Assembly (NCBI GenBank): GCA_032718475.1
Contig: JAUCBJ010008342.1
Location: 1-47,581 of the forward strand
Direction: 5' to 3'
Source of the DNA: Nemertoderma westbladi
Taxonomy: Eukaryota; Xenacoelomorpha; Nemertodermatida; Nemertodermatidae
Length of the DNA stretch: 47,581 nucleotides
Shown: piece by piece, positions 35,501 to 46,101 of the stretch
How positions within the stretch are numbered: the first letter of the stretch is position 1
Layout: each line of letters begins with the position of its first letter
Made by a program: the position numbers and the translations under genes
The notes under the pieces: model-generated
Databases searched by the model: none
Seen by the model: the letters and a program-made list of their open reading frames with translations, nothing else
What the model was told of the DNA's origin: nothing

Positions 35501-37907
35501 CAAGCTATACGTTTCTACACACAAGCACCAATCGGAGCTCGCGATACATCGAACGAAAGCTCTCGTCACGAGCACGTGCACTGTCGCTATCTCGAGTCTT
35601 ATTTTGCGCGTTTGTTTCCGTGAATGCAGATTTCGTGAATTTGGTACCGGTAGCGCGGTAGGCCTAGCAGTTCATTCTGTCACTCTACATGTTGGGTCAC
35701 GACTATTATGGTACTTTTTGATGCACATCTACGTGATGCAGACTGCCCCGAGAACATGGACGCAAAACGTCGTTATATCGAGGCTAATTTTATGTATCAT
35801 TTATGCGTGAAGGCGTATTATTGTGGTCAAATTGGGCTATACTGTACCATAACCATTTTCGGCCAAATTACTGATCAACCGGTTACACCATCAGTCTCAA
35901 TCTGTGATAATGAATATAATATAATATGATAAATGATACTTTGCAGATATGTTCCTGACCATAGACTGCGTGTTTGGGAGGACACTGATCAATCTGCAGA
36001 TCTCCTGTCTGCCGCTAGGGGGCGAAATGTGCGAAACTGAAAACCTTTTCCCATTTCGTTATTATTAAGGCCTTTTAATTGATACGTGGCAGAGGTATAC
36101 TACACCATAGGCTGTGTGTTTGCGGATGATGCTGACCAATCTTCAATTCCCCAGTCCGCCGCTAGGGGGAGAGATATCCGAAAGTGAAAACCTTATCCCA
36201 TGTCGTTGTTTCTAAGGCTTTTTTGCTGATACTTGGCAGAGATCTACTCTCCATAGACTGCGTGTTTGTGGAGAACTCTGGCCAATCTGCAATTCCTCTG
36301 TCTGCCGCTAGGGGGCGCAATGTCTGAAAGTGAAAACATTCACCCATTTCGTTATTTATAATGCTTTTTTGCTGGTACTTGGCAGAAGTCTACTACACCA
36401 TAGACTGCGTGTTTGTAGAGAACTCTGAATAATCTACAATTCCTCTGTCTGCCGGTAGGGGGCGCAATGTTTGAAAGTGAAAACTCTTCACCCGTTTCGT
36501 TGTTTTTAATGCTTTTAGGCTGACACTTGGCAGATGTGTATTACACCATAGGGTGTGTGTCTGGAGAGGACGACGAACAACCTGCAGTTCTCTATTCGGC
36601 CACTAGGGGGCGAATATCTGAATGTGAAAACCTTATCCCATTTTATGTTTATAATGTTTTTAGGCTGATACTTGTCAGAGGTCTACTTCATCAAAGACTG
36701 CGTGTTTATGGAGAACGCTGACCAATCTGCAATAGTCTCTTGTCTGCCGCTAGGGGGCGCAATGTCTGAAAGTGAAAACCTTTATGCATTTTATTGTTTA
36801 TAATGCTTTTTTGCTGTTACTTGGCAGTGGTCTACTACACCATAGGCTGTGTATTTGGGGAGGAGCTAGAACCAGTCTGCATTTATCCAGTCTACCGCTA
36901 GGGGGCCAAATGTCTTGAAAGTGAAAACCTTATCCCATTTCGTTATTAATATGCTTTCAGGCTGACACTTGCCAGATGTGTATTACACCATAGGGCGTGT
37001 ATCTGGGGAGGACGCCGAACAAACTGCAGTTCTCCATTCGGCCGCTAGGGGGCGAAATGTCTGAAAGTGAAAACCCTCTCCCATTTCGATGTTTATAATG
37101 CTTTTAGGCTGATGCTTGGCAGAGGTCTACTACACCATAGACTGCGTGTTTGAGGAGAACTCTGACCAATCTGCAATTTCTCAGTCTGCCGCTCGAGGGT
37201 GAAATGTCTGAAATGAAAACCTTCTTCCATTTCGTTGTTTCTAATGCTTTTTTTCTTATATTTGGGAAAGGTACTACACCATACATAGGCTGTGTGTTTG
37301 GGGCGGATGCTAACCAGTCTGCAGTTCTCCAGTATACTGCTAGGGTGCGAAATGTCTGAAAAGTGAAAACATTCTCACATTTATTTATTAAAAATGCATT
37401 TAGGCTGATACTTGGCAGAGGTCTACTGTACTACATCATTGGCTGCGTCTTTGGGAAGGACGTTGACCACTCTGCAGTTCTCCAGTCCGCCACTAGGGGA
37501 CGAATTATCTGAAAGTGAAATCCTTCTCCCATTTAAATTCTTTAGAGTTGATTCTTGGCAGCGATCTAAAATTACTGTACAGTACCTACTAAACTAAATA
37601 AACTACAGTATAGGTTGTGTTTACGAGGATGTTCTACAGTTTAACCTTTTTCCATATTTTTACTATTTTGTAATCCTTTGGAAATGATACTTGGTAGGCA
37701 TTTACTACAGTATATACAACAAGCCTTATGTTGTACATAGTAGTTTGTAGTAAAATAGCTTCAGAAATTTTGTTTGAGAGAACAGTCAATCATGTGACGT
37801 TTTGTTAAGTTAAGTTAATTAATTAATTACAGAATTAATGTTTGGAATGGTGAATAGGCTTGTGAACTAGAAAGCCGTGGCCCGAAGGGCCACTGGCTTT
37901 CTAGTAT
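33411..37907. mobile_element. ~4.5-kb palindrome: two hairpin-capped tandem-repeat elements, tail to tail
   Basis: The left arm (33411-35440) is the inverted match of the right arm (35455-37907), with about 14 bp of AT sequence between. Each arm, from the outside in, has: a 40-bp hairpin (33413-33452; 37866-37905; stem CTAGAAAGCC, loop region TGGCCCTTCGGGCCA); a flank with TTAATTAATTAA; ~147-bp tandem units (about nine left, eleven right); a ~450-bp unique part; and (CAGA)n next to the centre. The flanks show imperfect TTATAGATA/TTATATATA, possibly target duplications but AT-rich. The architecture resembles the bivalve 'pearl' elements and Helentron-derived HINEs (tandem core repeats plus tetranucleotide tail). 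That assignment is inference. The ORFs in the centre are palindrome artefacts. Confidence 0.85.
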
Positions 37908-37919
37908 TTATATATATAG

Positions 37920-40273
37920 ACTAGAAAGCCTGTGGCCCTTCGGGCCACAGCTTTCTAGTGCACGTGCAGATGATATATGAATATGTGTGGGAGATTTGAG
38001 AACTGCATACGGAACAGACACCATCATTAAATAAAACACCACTCCCATAAGAGATAACTGTCAAGTTTCAACTTTAGGCAGATTGTAAATAACAAAATTT
38101 CCAGAAAATGATCACTTTCAGATCCACCCTCTACCTGCGGACTGGTGAAATGCAGACGGCGCTGCAGTTTGGTAAAGATGGGGTTTATGGTGAAGTAAAA
38201 TGCCTGCCTTTCAAGTTTCAGCTTAAACAGATTGTAAATAACAAAATTGGTGTAGATGTTCATATTCAAACATTTCACCCTCTAGCGGTAGACTGAAGAA
38301 CTGTAGACGACTCTAGGATTCCGTAAAGATACAGAATATGCTGTAGTAGATTCCTGCCAAGTTCCAGCTCAATAGGATTAAAAAGAACCAAATGGGATGA
38401 GGTGTTCACTATCAGATATTTCGCCCTCTAGCGTCAAATGGGGGGACTGTATACAACTCTGCGAATCCGTAAAGGTACAGCCTATGTTGTAGTAGATGCC
38501 TACCAAGTTTCAGTCTAAACCGTTAGTAAATAACAAAGTTGGAGAAGATGTTAACTTTCAGACATTTCACCCTCTAGCGGTAGACTGGGGAAGTGTATAG
38601 GACTCTGCAACTCCGTAAAGATACAGCCTATGATGTAGTAGATACCTGCCAAGTTTCAGCTCAAAATGATTAAAAAGAACCAAATGGGATGAGGTTTTCA
38701 CTATAAGACAATTCCCCCTCTAGCGGCTGACTGTGGAACTGTAGACGACTCTACTACTCCACAAAGATATAGCCTATGCTATAGTAGATGTCTACCAAGT
38801 TTCAGTCTAAAAGGATTGTAAATAACAAAGTTGGAGGAGATGTTAACTTTCATACATTTCGCCCTCTAGCGGCAGACGCGGGTAATGTAGACAACTCTGC
38901 GCGACTCAGTAAAGATATAGCCTATGCTGTAGTAGATGCCTACCAAGTTCAGTCTAAATGGATTATAAATAACAAAGTTGGAGAAGATGGTAACTTTCAG
39001 ACATTTCACCCTCTAGCGGTAGACTGGGGAAGTGTATAGGACTCTGCAACTCCGTAAAGATAGAGCCTAGGATGTAGTAGATACCTGCCAAGTTTCAGCT
39101 CAAAAGGATTAAAAAGAACCAAATGGGATGAGGTTTTCACTATCAGACAATTCGCCCTCTTGCGGCTGACTGTGGAACTGTAGACGACTCTACTACTCCG
39201 CAAAGATATAGCCTATGCTGTAGTAGATGCCTACCAAGTTTCAGTCAAAACGGATTGTAAATAATAAAGTTGGAGAAGATGTTAACTCTCAGACATTTAG
39301 CCCTCTAACGGTAGACTGAGGAACTGTAGACAACCCAGTGACTCCGGAAATATACAGCCTATGCTGCAGTATATAGCTACCACGTTTCAGCTCAAAAGCA
39401 TTAAAAACAACCCTATAAGATCAGGTTTTCACTATCGGATAATTCGCCCTCTAGCGGCAGACGGTGGAACTTCAGACGGCTCTGAGTATTACGTTGCAAC
39501 GAGTTAGGGCGAGACCTATCTAACGAGCTATAGTAAGCGAGATTTCATCGAGATTAGATGTATAATATTAGATAAAATAATAATACAGTAAGTACAGGCG
39601 TAGAGAAATAATTATTTTACTTTTAATATTCATAACAGTAAAACAAAAATGTTATAAACCTCTCCTTCCATGCAGCCAATGATTGAGAAAGCAGAATTAC
39701 TCTGAGCAATTTGCAATAGACAACCCAAACCCACCCCAATCAACACTCCAGCCTGCTTGCTCCTTATCTGTGCCCAGCCAGCTAGCTGCGAGTTCAATAA
39801 TTACCTTAACGTTGCTATGATACAGAAAACAATCCTTCCCTATTCAATACCAATAGGCCAATTCGATCGTGCTTGGCGAATATGACATATTTATACACTA
39901 TTTGATTTTTAATTAATAAATAATCATACATATTTATATTAAACACTCGAATAAAATAAAAACTTTGTGAGAATGGGACACGGCGAATCTACCCATGTTA
40001 ATTTTATACTAGGTGGGATAAATGTTAGCCCTCTAAATCATTAATTACCGATAGAAGAACCGAAATAATTCAATAAACTTCGCCCTAAAATCACGAAAAT
40101 CGCCCTCTAGCGGCAGACGGGCGAACTTCAGACGACTCTGAGTATTACGTTGCAACGAGTTAGAGCGAGACCTTTCTAACGAGATATAGCAAGCGAGATT
40201 TCATCGAGATGGGTTCGATTGTATAGCCGATGACAAACACACAGACAGACAGACAGACAATCGATATTTATAT
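37920..40273 (+). mobile_element. Hairpin-capped tandem-repeat element, copy 1
   Basis: Starts with a 40-bp hairpin (37920-37959, CTAGAAAGCC...GGGCCACAGCTTTCTAG). About ten ~147-bp units follow (38100-39480), with cores CCCTCTAGCGG near 38121, 38277, 38421, 38567, 38712, 38860, 39006, 39152, 39298 and 39443. The tail (39490-40210) contains GTTGCAACGAGTTAG twice (about 39492 and 40150), suggesting a ~650-bp insertion or duplication. The element ends in (CAGA)n at 40240-40258 followed by TCGATATTTATAT. The next copy begins immediately after. Confidence 0.82.
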
Positions 40274-42299
40274 ACTAGAAAGCCTGTGGCCCTTCGGGCC
40301 ACAGCTTTCTAGTGCACGTGCAGATGATATATGAATATGTGTGGGAGATTTGAGAACTGCATACGGAACAGACACCATCATTAAATAAAACACCACCCCC
40401 ATAAGAGATAACTGTCAAGTTTCAACTTTAGGCAGATTGTAAATAACAAAATTTCCAGAAAATGATCACTTTCAGATCCACCCTCTACCTGCGGACTGGT
40501 GAAATGCAGACGGCGCTGCAGTTTGGTAAAGATGGGGTTTATGGTGAAGTAAAATGCCTGCCTTTCAAGTTTCAGCTTAAACAGATTGTAAATAACAAAA
40601 TTGATGTAGATGTTCACATTCAGACATTTCACCCTCTAGCGGTAGACTGAAGAACTGTGGACGACTCTGGGACTCCGTAAAGATACAGAATATGCTGTAG
40701 TAGATTCCTGCCAAGTTCCAGCTCAATAGGATTAAAAAGAACCAAATGGGATGAGGTGTTCACTATCAGATATGTCGCCCTCTAGCGGCAGATGGGGGGA
40801 CTGTATACAACTCTGTGACTCCGTAAAGGTACAGCCTATGCTGTAGTAGATGCCTACCAAGTTTCAGTCTAAACCGTTAGTAAATAACAAAGTTGGAGAA
40901 GATGTTAACTTTCAGACATTTCACCCTCTAGCGGTAGACTGGGGAAGTGAATAGGATTCTGCAACCCCGTAAAGATACAGCCTATGATGTAGTAGATACC
41001 AACCAAGTTTCAGCTCCAAATGATTAAAAAGAACCAAATGGGATGAGGTGTTCACTATCAGATATGTCGCCCTCTAGCGGCAGATGGGGGGACTGTATAC
41101 AACTCTGTAACTCCGTAAAGGTACAGCCTATGCTGTAGTAGATGCCTACCAAGTTTCAGTCTAAACCGTTAGTAAATAACAAAGTTGGAGAAGATGTTAA
41201 CTTTCAGACAATTCGCCCTCTAGCGGCTGACTGTGGAACTGTAGACGACTCTACTACTCCGCAAAGATATAGCCTATGCTATAGTAGATGCCTACCAAGT
41301 TTCAGTCTAAAAGGATTGTAAATAACAAAGTTGGAGGAGATGTTAACTTTCATACATTTCGCCCTCTAGCGGCAGACGCGGGTAATGTAGACAACTCTGC
41401 GCGACTCAGTAAAGATATAGCCTATGCTGTAGTAGATGCCTACCAAGTTCAGTCTAAATGGATTATAAATAACAAAGTTGGAGAAGATGTTAACTTTCAG
41501 ACATTTCGCCCTCTAGCGGTAGACTGGGGAATTGTAGACGACTCTGCGACTCAGTAAAGATACAGCCTATGCTGTAGTAGATGCCTACCAAGTTTCAGTC
41601 TAAACGGATTGTAAATAACAAAGTTGGAGAAGATGTTAACTCTCAGACATTTAGCCCTCTAACGGTAGACTGGGGAACTGTAGACAACTCTGTGACTCCG
41701 GAAATATACAGCCTATGCTGCAGTATATAGCTACCAAGTTTCAGCTCAAAGGCATTAAAAACAACCCAATGAGATCAGGTTTTCACTATCGGACAATTCG
41801 CCCTCTAGCGGCAGATGGGGGAACTTCAGACGGCTCTGAGTCTTACGTTGCAACGAGTTAGGGCGAGACCTATCTAACGAGCTATAGTAAGCGAGATTTC
41901 ATCGAGATTAGATGTATAATATTAGATAAAATAATAATACAGTAAGTATAGGCCTACAGAAATAATTATTTTACTTTTAATATTCATAACAGTAAAACAA
42001 AAATGTTATAAACCTCTCCTTCCATGCAGCCAATGATTGAGAAAGCAGAATTACACTTGAGCAGTTCGCAACAGACAACCCAAACCCACCCCAATCAACA
42101 CTCCAGCCTGGCTTGCTCCTTATCTGTGCCCAGCTAGCTGCGATTTCAATATTTACCTTAACGTTGCTATGATACAGAAAAAAATCCTTCCCTATTCACT
42201 ACAGCACTAAGAATAGGCCAATTCGATCGTGCTTGGCGAATATGACATATTTATACACTATTTGATTTTTAATCAATAAATAATCATACATATTTATAT
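40274..42299 (+). mobile_element. Hairpin-capped tandem-repeat element, copy 2, truncated by transposon insertion
   Basis: Begins with the same hairpin (40274-40313) and follows copy 1 at 2354 bp spacing, head to tail. About ten units lie at 40450-41840. Its tail matches copy 1 to ACATATTTATAT at 42299, where copy 1 goes on with TAAACACTCG but this copy changes to GGTGGCCCTGAGCGG. That break is the insertion point of the integrase/HECT transposon. Confidence 0.85.
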
Positions 42300-42650
42300 G
42301 GTGGCCCTGAGCGGCCAAAAGTTTGTTTGTTGTAATCTTTTTTTTTTGTTCACCCGACTTTTGTAAACTCGTTCGAACGACTTTACAAAACTCGGGAAAA
42401 CAAATCTAATTGGCTGGAGTGGTTTCTATACCAACAAACATCCAATCAAGTTTGTTTCCCCGACTTTTGCAAACTCGTTCGAACGACTTTACAAAACTCG
42501 GGAAAACAAAAGTTTGTTTTTTGTAATCTTTTTTTTTTGTTCTACCCGACTTTTGTAAACTCGTTCGAACGACTTTACAAAACTCAGGGAAACAAATCTA
42601 ATTGGCTGGAGTGGTTTCTCTACCAACAAACATCAAATCAAGTTTGTTTC
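42300..42650 (+). repeat. Left terminal inverted repeat with internal palindromes
   Basis: Built from a ~191-bp unit repeated nearly twice (AAAGTTTGTTTTTTGTAATC, poly-T, then the palindrome). The palindrome TTTTGTAAA-CTCGTTCGAACGAC-TTTACAAAA is centred on CGTTCGAACG at 42370, 42476 and 42562. A separating segment reads AATTGGCTGGAGTGGTTTCT. The regular palindromes may be transposase binding sites (inference). Confidence 0.9.
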
Positions 42651-42670
42651 TATAAATAAGCCAATCAGAC
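42651..42670 (+). promoter_or_regulatory. Possible core promoter of the integrase gene
   Basis: TATAAATA at about 42652 and CCAATCAG just downstream lie at the inner edge of the left TIR, some 190 bp before the integrase ATG. Based on motif and position only. Confidence 0.35.
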
Positions 42671-42844
42671 TGAAGCTGCAGTATCCTTGATCACCTTTTT
42701 TTATCGAATCGGTAAACAGTACCTGTGAATTAATATTAATGTGGGCAATTTAAAAAAGATTCGATGTGGTAGCCAGGCCGATTACAGTTTTGAGTTGAAC
42801 ATATTCTGCATTTGAATTGTCTCATTATTAGAATATTACTTAAA

Positions 42845-44074
42845 ATGTCTCAAAATAATTATCTTCCTTTTACATTTTCTGAAGGCTGTAACAGATTTTC
42901 TGTAAATGATTTGATAACTGTCTATTTCTATTTCCAATTCACCGCTAAGGAGACAGCCTCTATGTTAAACTCGGTTCATAATATTGCTCTATCCGAAAGA
43001 TCAGTACGAAGATATAAAGCCAATATGAATCTCCACAGTAGAGATTACGATACTTCGTTTGAGGAAATATTATCCGGAATATTGGTGGAAATTTTTGAGT
43101 ACGGTGGTATAAATTGTGGATACCGATCAATTTGTAAAAGATTATGGTCCAGATCGTTTATTAATGTCTCTAAGGAAACTGTTAGACTTATTTTGAAATA
43201 TGTAGATCCTGAAGGCGTAAAATCTCGCTTACGAAAAACACTTCATCGACGTACGCGATACCATTCTAAAGGTTCTAATCACACGGTTCATATTGATGGA
43301 TATGATAAGTTAAAGCCCTACGGCTTTCCAATTCATGGGGCAATAGACGGGTTCTCAAGGAGAGTACTCTGGTTAAATGTCTTGCCGAGTAACAACGATC
43401 CTAAAATTGTTGTTGGTGCTTATTTTAATTTTCTTAAAGAATGCGGCCGGCTCCCTTACTTAATTAGAGTTGATGCCGGAACCGAAAATGTTATTATTAA
43501 ACGCCTCCACAAAGAACTGCGGTCGAGTTGTAACGATTCAAGGCGAAATAATTCTATAATAACAGGAAGTTCCGTATACAATACTAGAATTGAGCGATTC
43601 TGGCGCGATTTGCGATCTAATGTGGTTCAGTTTCTGATAGACCTATTCCAAAGTATGGTTAATAGTGGGTTTTATAATACAACCAATCCTATCCACATTC
43701 AAACAGCAAGATATTGTTTTTTTGAACTAATACAAACACAGCTAAACTTTTTTATGCAGACATGGAACACACACAGAATGCGACGTAACCGCAAGATTGA
43801 TTGGATTGGAGGAATCCCCGATGTGCTTTATGCTTGTCCTGAAGTATATGGTAAAAAGGACTGTTCTGTAGAATTATCTATATCTCATTCGGAACTGGAA
43901 TTCATATCGCATAGAATCGTTGGTAATGTAACACCCGACTGTAATCCCGACTTTATTGAGCTCCTAGAACTTGCATTCTTGGGAAATGTTCCAGCCGCAC
44001 CCCAATCATATGAATCTGCAATTACAACTTTCACAGTAATTCTAGAACAATTGGAAGATTTGGGTCTTGAATGA
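42845..44074 (+). CDS. DDE integrase/transposase (rve-like core), apparently intact
   Basis: 409 codons from the ATG at 42845, which has a good context (AAAATGTC). An in-frame ATG 33 bp upstream (42812) would give 420. The N-terminal ~130 residues look like helix-turn-helix DNA-binding modules (FTAKETASMLN, LSERSVRRYK, VSKETVRLIL). The RNase H-fold core follows. Numbered from 42812, the candidate catalytic residues are D162 (HIDGYDKL), D221 (RVDAGTENV) and E261 (NTRIERFW), a D-58-D-39-E spacing typical of integrases. GFPIHGAIDGFSRRVLW lies between the first two. No stops or frameshifts. It would cut and join the ends of its own transposon. The C-terminal ~100 residues are specific and unrecognised. 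It is not closely gypsy-like, as the HH-CC finger is absent. Confidence 0.9.
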   Translation: MSQNNYLPFTFSEGCNRFSVNDLITVYFYFQFTAKETASMLNSVHNIALSERSVRRYKANMNLHSRDYDTSFEEILSGILVEIFEYGGINCGYRSICKRLWSRSFINVSKETVRLILKYVDPEGVKSRLRKTLHRRTRYHSKGSNHTVHIDGYDKLKPYGFPIHGAIDGFSRRVLWLNVLPSNNDPKIVVGAYFNFLKECGRLPYLIRVDAGTENVIIKRLHKELRSSCNDSRRNNSIITGSSVYNTRIERFWRDLRSNVVQFLIDLFQSMVNSGFYNTTNPIHIQTARYCFFELIQTQLNFFMQTWNTHRMRRNRKIDWIGGIPDVLYACPEVYGKKDCSVELSISHSELEFISHRIVGNVTPDCNPDFIELLELAFLGNVPAAPQSYESAITTFTVILEQLEDLGLE

Positions 44075-44280
44075 TTTTCGAATTTTTACTATGTATAGGA
44101 ATTTTAAGGGGGGGGGGGGGGGCTACTCCTTTGTTATTAATTGTTATTAATTAACAATTATTAATTGTAATAATTGTTCTTAATTAATATTCCAAGTCAA
44201 ATTTATTAAAGAAGGTAAGTAAGTGTTTCACGGATAACGACTTTTTTAATCTTTACTAGACAAAACAAACATTGCAACCA
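44075..44280. other. 3' flank of integrase gene with poly-G
   Basis: A G tract at about 44107-44122, then AT-rich TTAATTGTTATTAATTAAC inverted words that could form weak hairpins. No gene. Confidence 0.5.
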
Positions 44281-44482
44281 TGAATAAACTACTGTAAACA
44301 TCTATAAACTACTGTAAACATCTATAAACTACTGTAAACATCTATAAACTACTGTAAACTTCTATAAACTACTGTAAACATCTATAAACTACTGTAAACA
44401 TCTATAAACTACTGTAAACTTCTATAAACTACTGTAAACATCTATAAACTACTGTAAACTTCTATAAACTACCGGTACTGTA
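44281..44482 (+). repeat. 20-bp minisatellite between the two convergent genes
   Basis: The unit TCTATAAACTACTGTAAACA repeats about ten times with an A/T switch at the last base. It ends with a degenerate copy carrying ACCGGTACTG. Confidence 0.93.
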
Positions 44483-44546
44483 AACACCCACAAACTGCTG
44501 GAAATACCTACGTACATATACAGTAGGTGTACATAAATCACAAATT

Positions 44547-45691
44547 CTAAATAATATTGAACTTAAAAGTTTCCTGTGAGTTTTTAAGTATGCATTCAAA
44601 CTCCTGCCTCAACTGGCGGTAATATCGATATGTCGTTGGCAACACAAGTACGGGGCCACAAGTACGCGCTATTGGTCGCCTGGCAGCCCCATCTAATTTC
44701 ACGAATTCTATAGAAATCACTTTAACACTAACAATGTCGGAGCCGGTCATAAATCTCAGTAAGGCTCTTAAACCTTTACCATCCTGAGCCCGTATAAATT
44801 GTTGAAAAAATTTAAAACATCGGCTCTCACATTCAGTAGATGGTATAGTAGTTGAAAATAGCCCTAGGACTGAGTGAATTGTTGCTTTCTTTGATTCATA
44901 TAGCGAATTTATAGATTCTACAAGGGGTAATTCATTGATAAAGAAGCTCCGAGCTACAGTAGAAATCATCTCAGACGCGTAACTACTCTGTTGAATAAGT
45001 TGCTTGTGTGCAGACTGAATAATTACTGATTTCATGTTTTCTTGACTAGGTATCACTGAATGGTATCCGAAACGTTCTAAAATATCGGATAATTCATCCT
45101 GTTCATCATCATTTAATGTGGAATTAAGGGCTTGTTGTATTACATCATTATCAGAAGGTGACAGATATGAGCAGAATGAATCTAAAAGTATTTCATTAGT
45201 TACAGCATCTTCACCGTGAATAGTAGCAATTACAAATGCTGGTGCCAACATTAAAGGGAAAAAGCCACAATCTTTAAAGCCTTTAACTAATATTCGACCA
45301 ACACTTTTCCATTCTTCCTGCTGAAATTCTGGGCAAAGTGCAGGTACTCTGTAATTTTCACCGTCAGCCACTTGGTCAAAAAACTCCTCCCAGAATCCAG
45401 TATAAGCGTCTCTCGAGATTCCTTCATAGTCAGCCCCAATCTCATCTACGAACTTTACCGTCAAGGGCACATCTATAATTCCCTCGTGCTTAAAAAACTC
45501 GATCATATCTTTAAAAATAGTAGTGCGGTTGATTGTCAGGTTTTCTTGTTTAAGTAAAAACTCATTAGGGTCATAAGCGATTTGGGCGTCTGTATCACTA
45601 TCATTGTCAATTATTGGTTCAATGCTTTCATACAATAGGGTGTAAACATTAAGCCGACAGCCGTCTATTTTGATAATTTTTAACTTTATAA
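44547..45691 (-). CDS. HECT-domain (E3 ubiquitin ligase-like) 3' exon of a transposon gene
   Basis: The minus frame is open from about 45700 to the stop at 44547. A possible acceptor, TTTACAG, lies at 45692-45698. From TTG 45635 it gives 362 residues, about the size of a whole HECT domain (~350). The N-lobe start is visible as VKFVDEIGADYEGISRDAY (about residues 60-78), matching the E-G-D-GG-SRE signature of HECT proteins. The C-lobe has LLRFMTGSDI (about 292-301) and RPIARTCGPVLVLPTTY, with the catalytic cysteine at about C326. HECT enzymes pass ubiquitin through that cysteine; here both lobes look intact, and a short tail follows. G2E3-like HECT proteins are the nearest I can name. It sits inside the integrase transposon and faces that gene. 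Confidence 0.85.
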
Positions 45692-46101
45692 CTGTAAATC
45701 CGGTAAATTATTGTTTTCAAAAAATAATAAAAATAAGAAGATAAATAAATAACTAAAAGATAAGATATCCTCTCCCACACTCAAACCCTGCAACATGGTA
45801 CCATGTGCTATAGGTTTAATTAATTCAGTTTAATGGGAGGACTCCAAATTCCCCCAAAAATACCAAGCCCCATTTTTATCTCCCCCCCCCCCCCCCCCCT
45901 CCCGCATTACCCGCATTTTGAGTTATTTTCCTCATTATTTACCCTCGTGTCAGTAATAAAATATATTATTACTGACCCTAGCGTAAGTAACTCGGTGGGG
46001 GTGGGGTGGGGGGGGGGGGGGGTGTTTGTTTCGGAAATCCGGAATAGCTGTCGGCTGACATGGTGTCAGCTAATGCAGTCGGCCGACGGCTTAAAGTTTA
46101 C
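45692..46101 (-). other. Putative intron of the HECT gene with poly-C and poly-G
   Basis: Between a GTAAAC donor candidate (46096-46101) and the TTTACAG acceptor candidate. It holds a C tract near 45881-45898 and a G-rich tract near 45996-46022. The phases of these two sites do not match, so at least one site is wrong. Spliced RNA would settle it. Confidence 0.45.

Noticed and set aside
34977-35810. Mirror-image ORFs of about 160 and 124 codons at the palindrome centre
   Set aside because: The same translation appears on both arms because the DNA is a palindrome. The start is the (CAGA)n microsatellite read as SVCLSVCLS.
38027-41557. Small ORFs of 60-90 codons in the tandem arrays
   Set aside because: They follow the repeat unit in both copies and both strands and show no protein-like constraint.
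42812-44074. Polinton/Maverick or Ty3 integrase
   Set aside because: No HH-CC zinc finger or chromodomain, and no DNA polymerase, ATPase or capsid genes nearby. The element is only about 5.3 kb.
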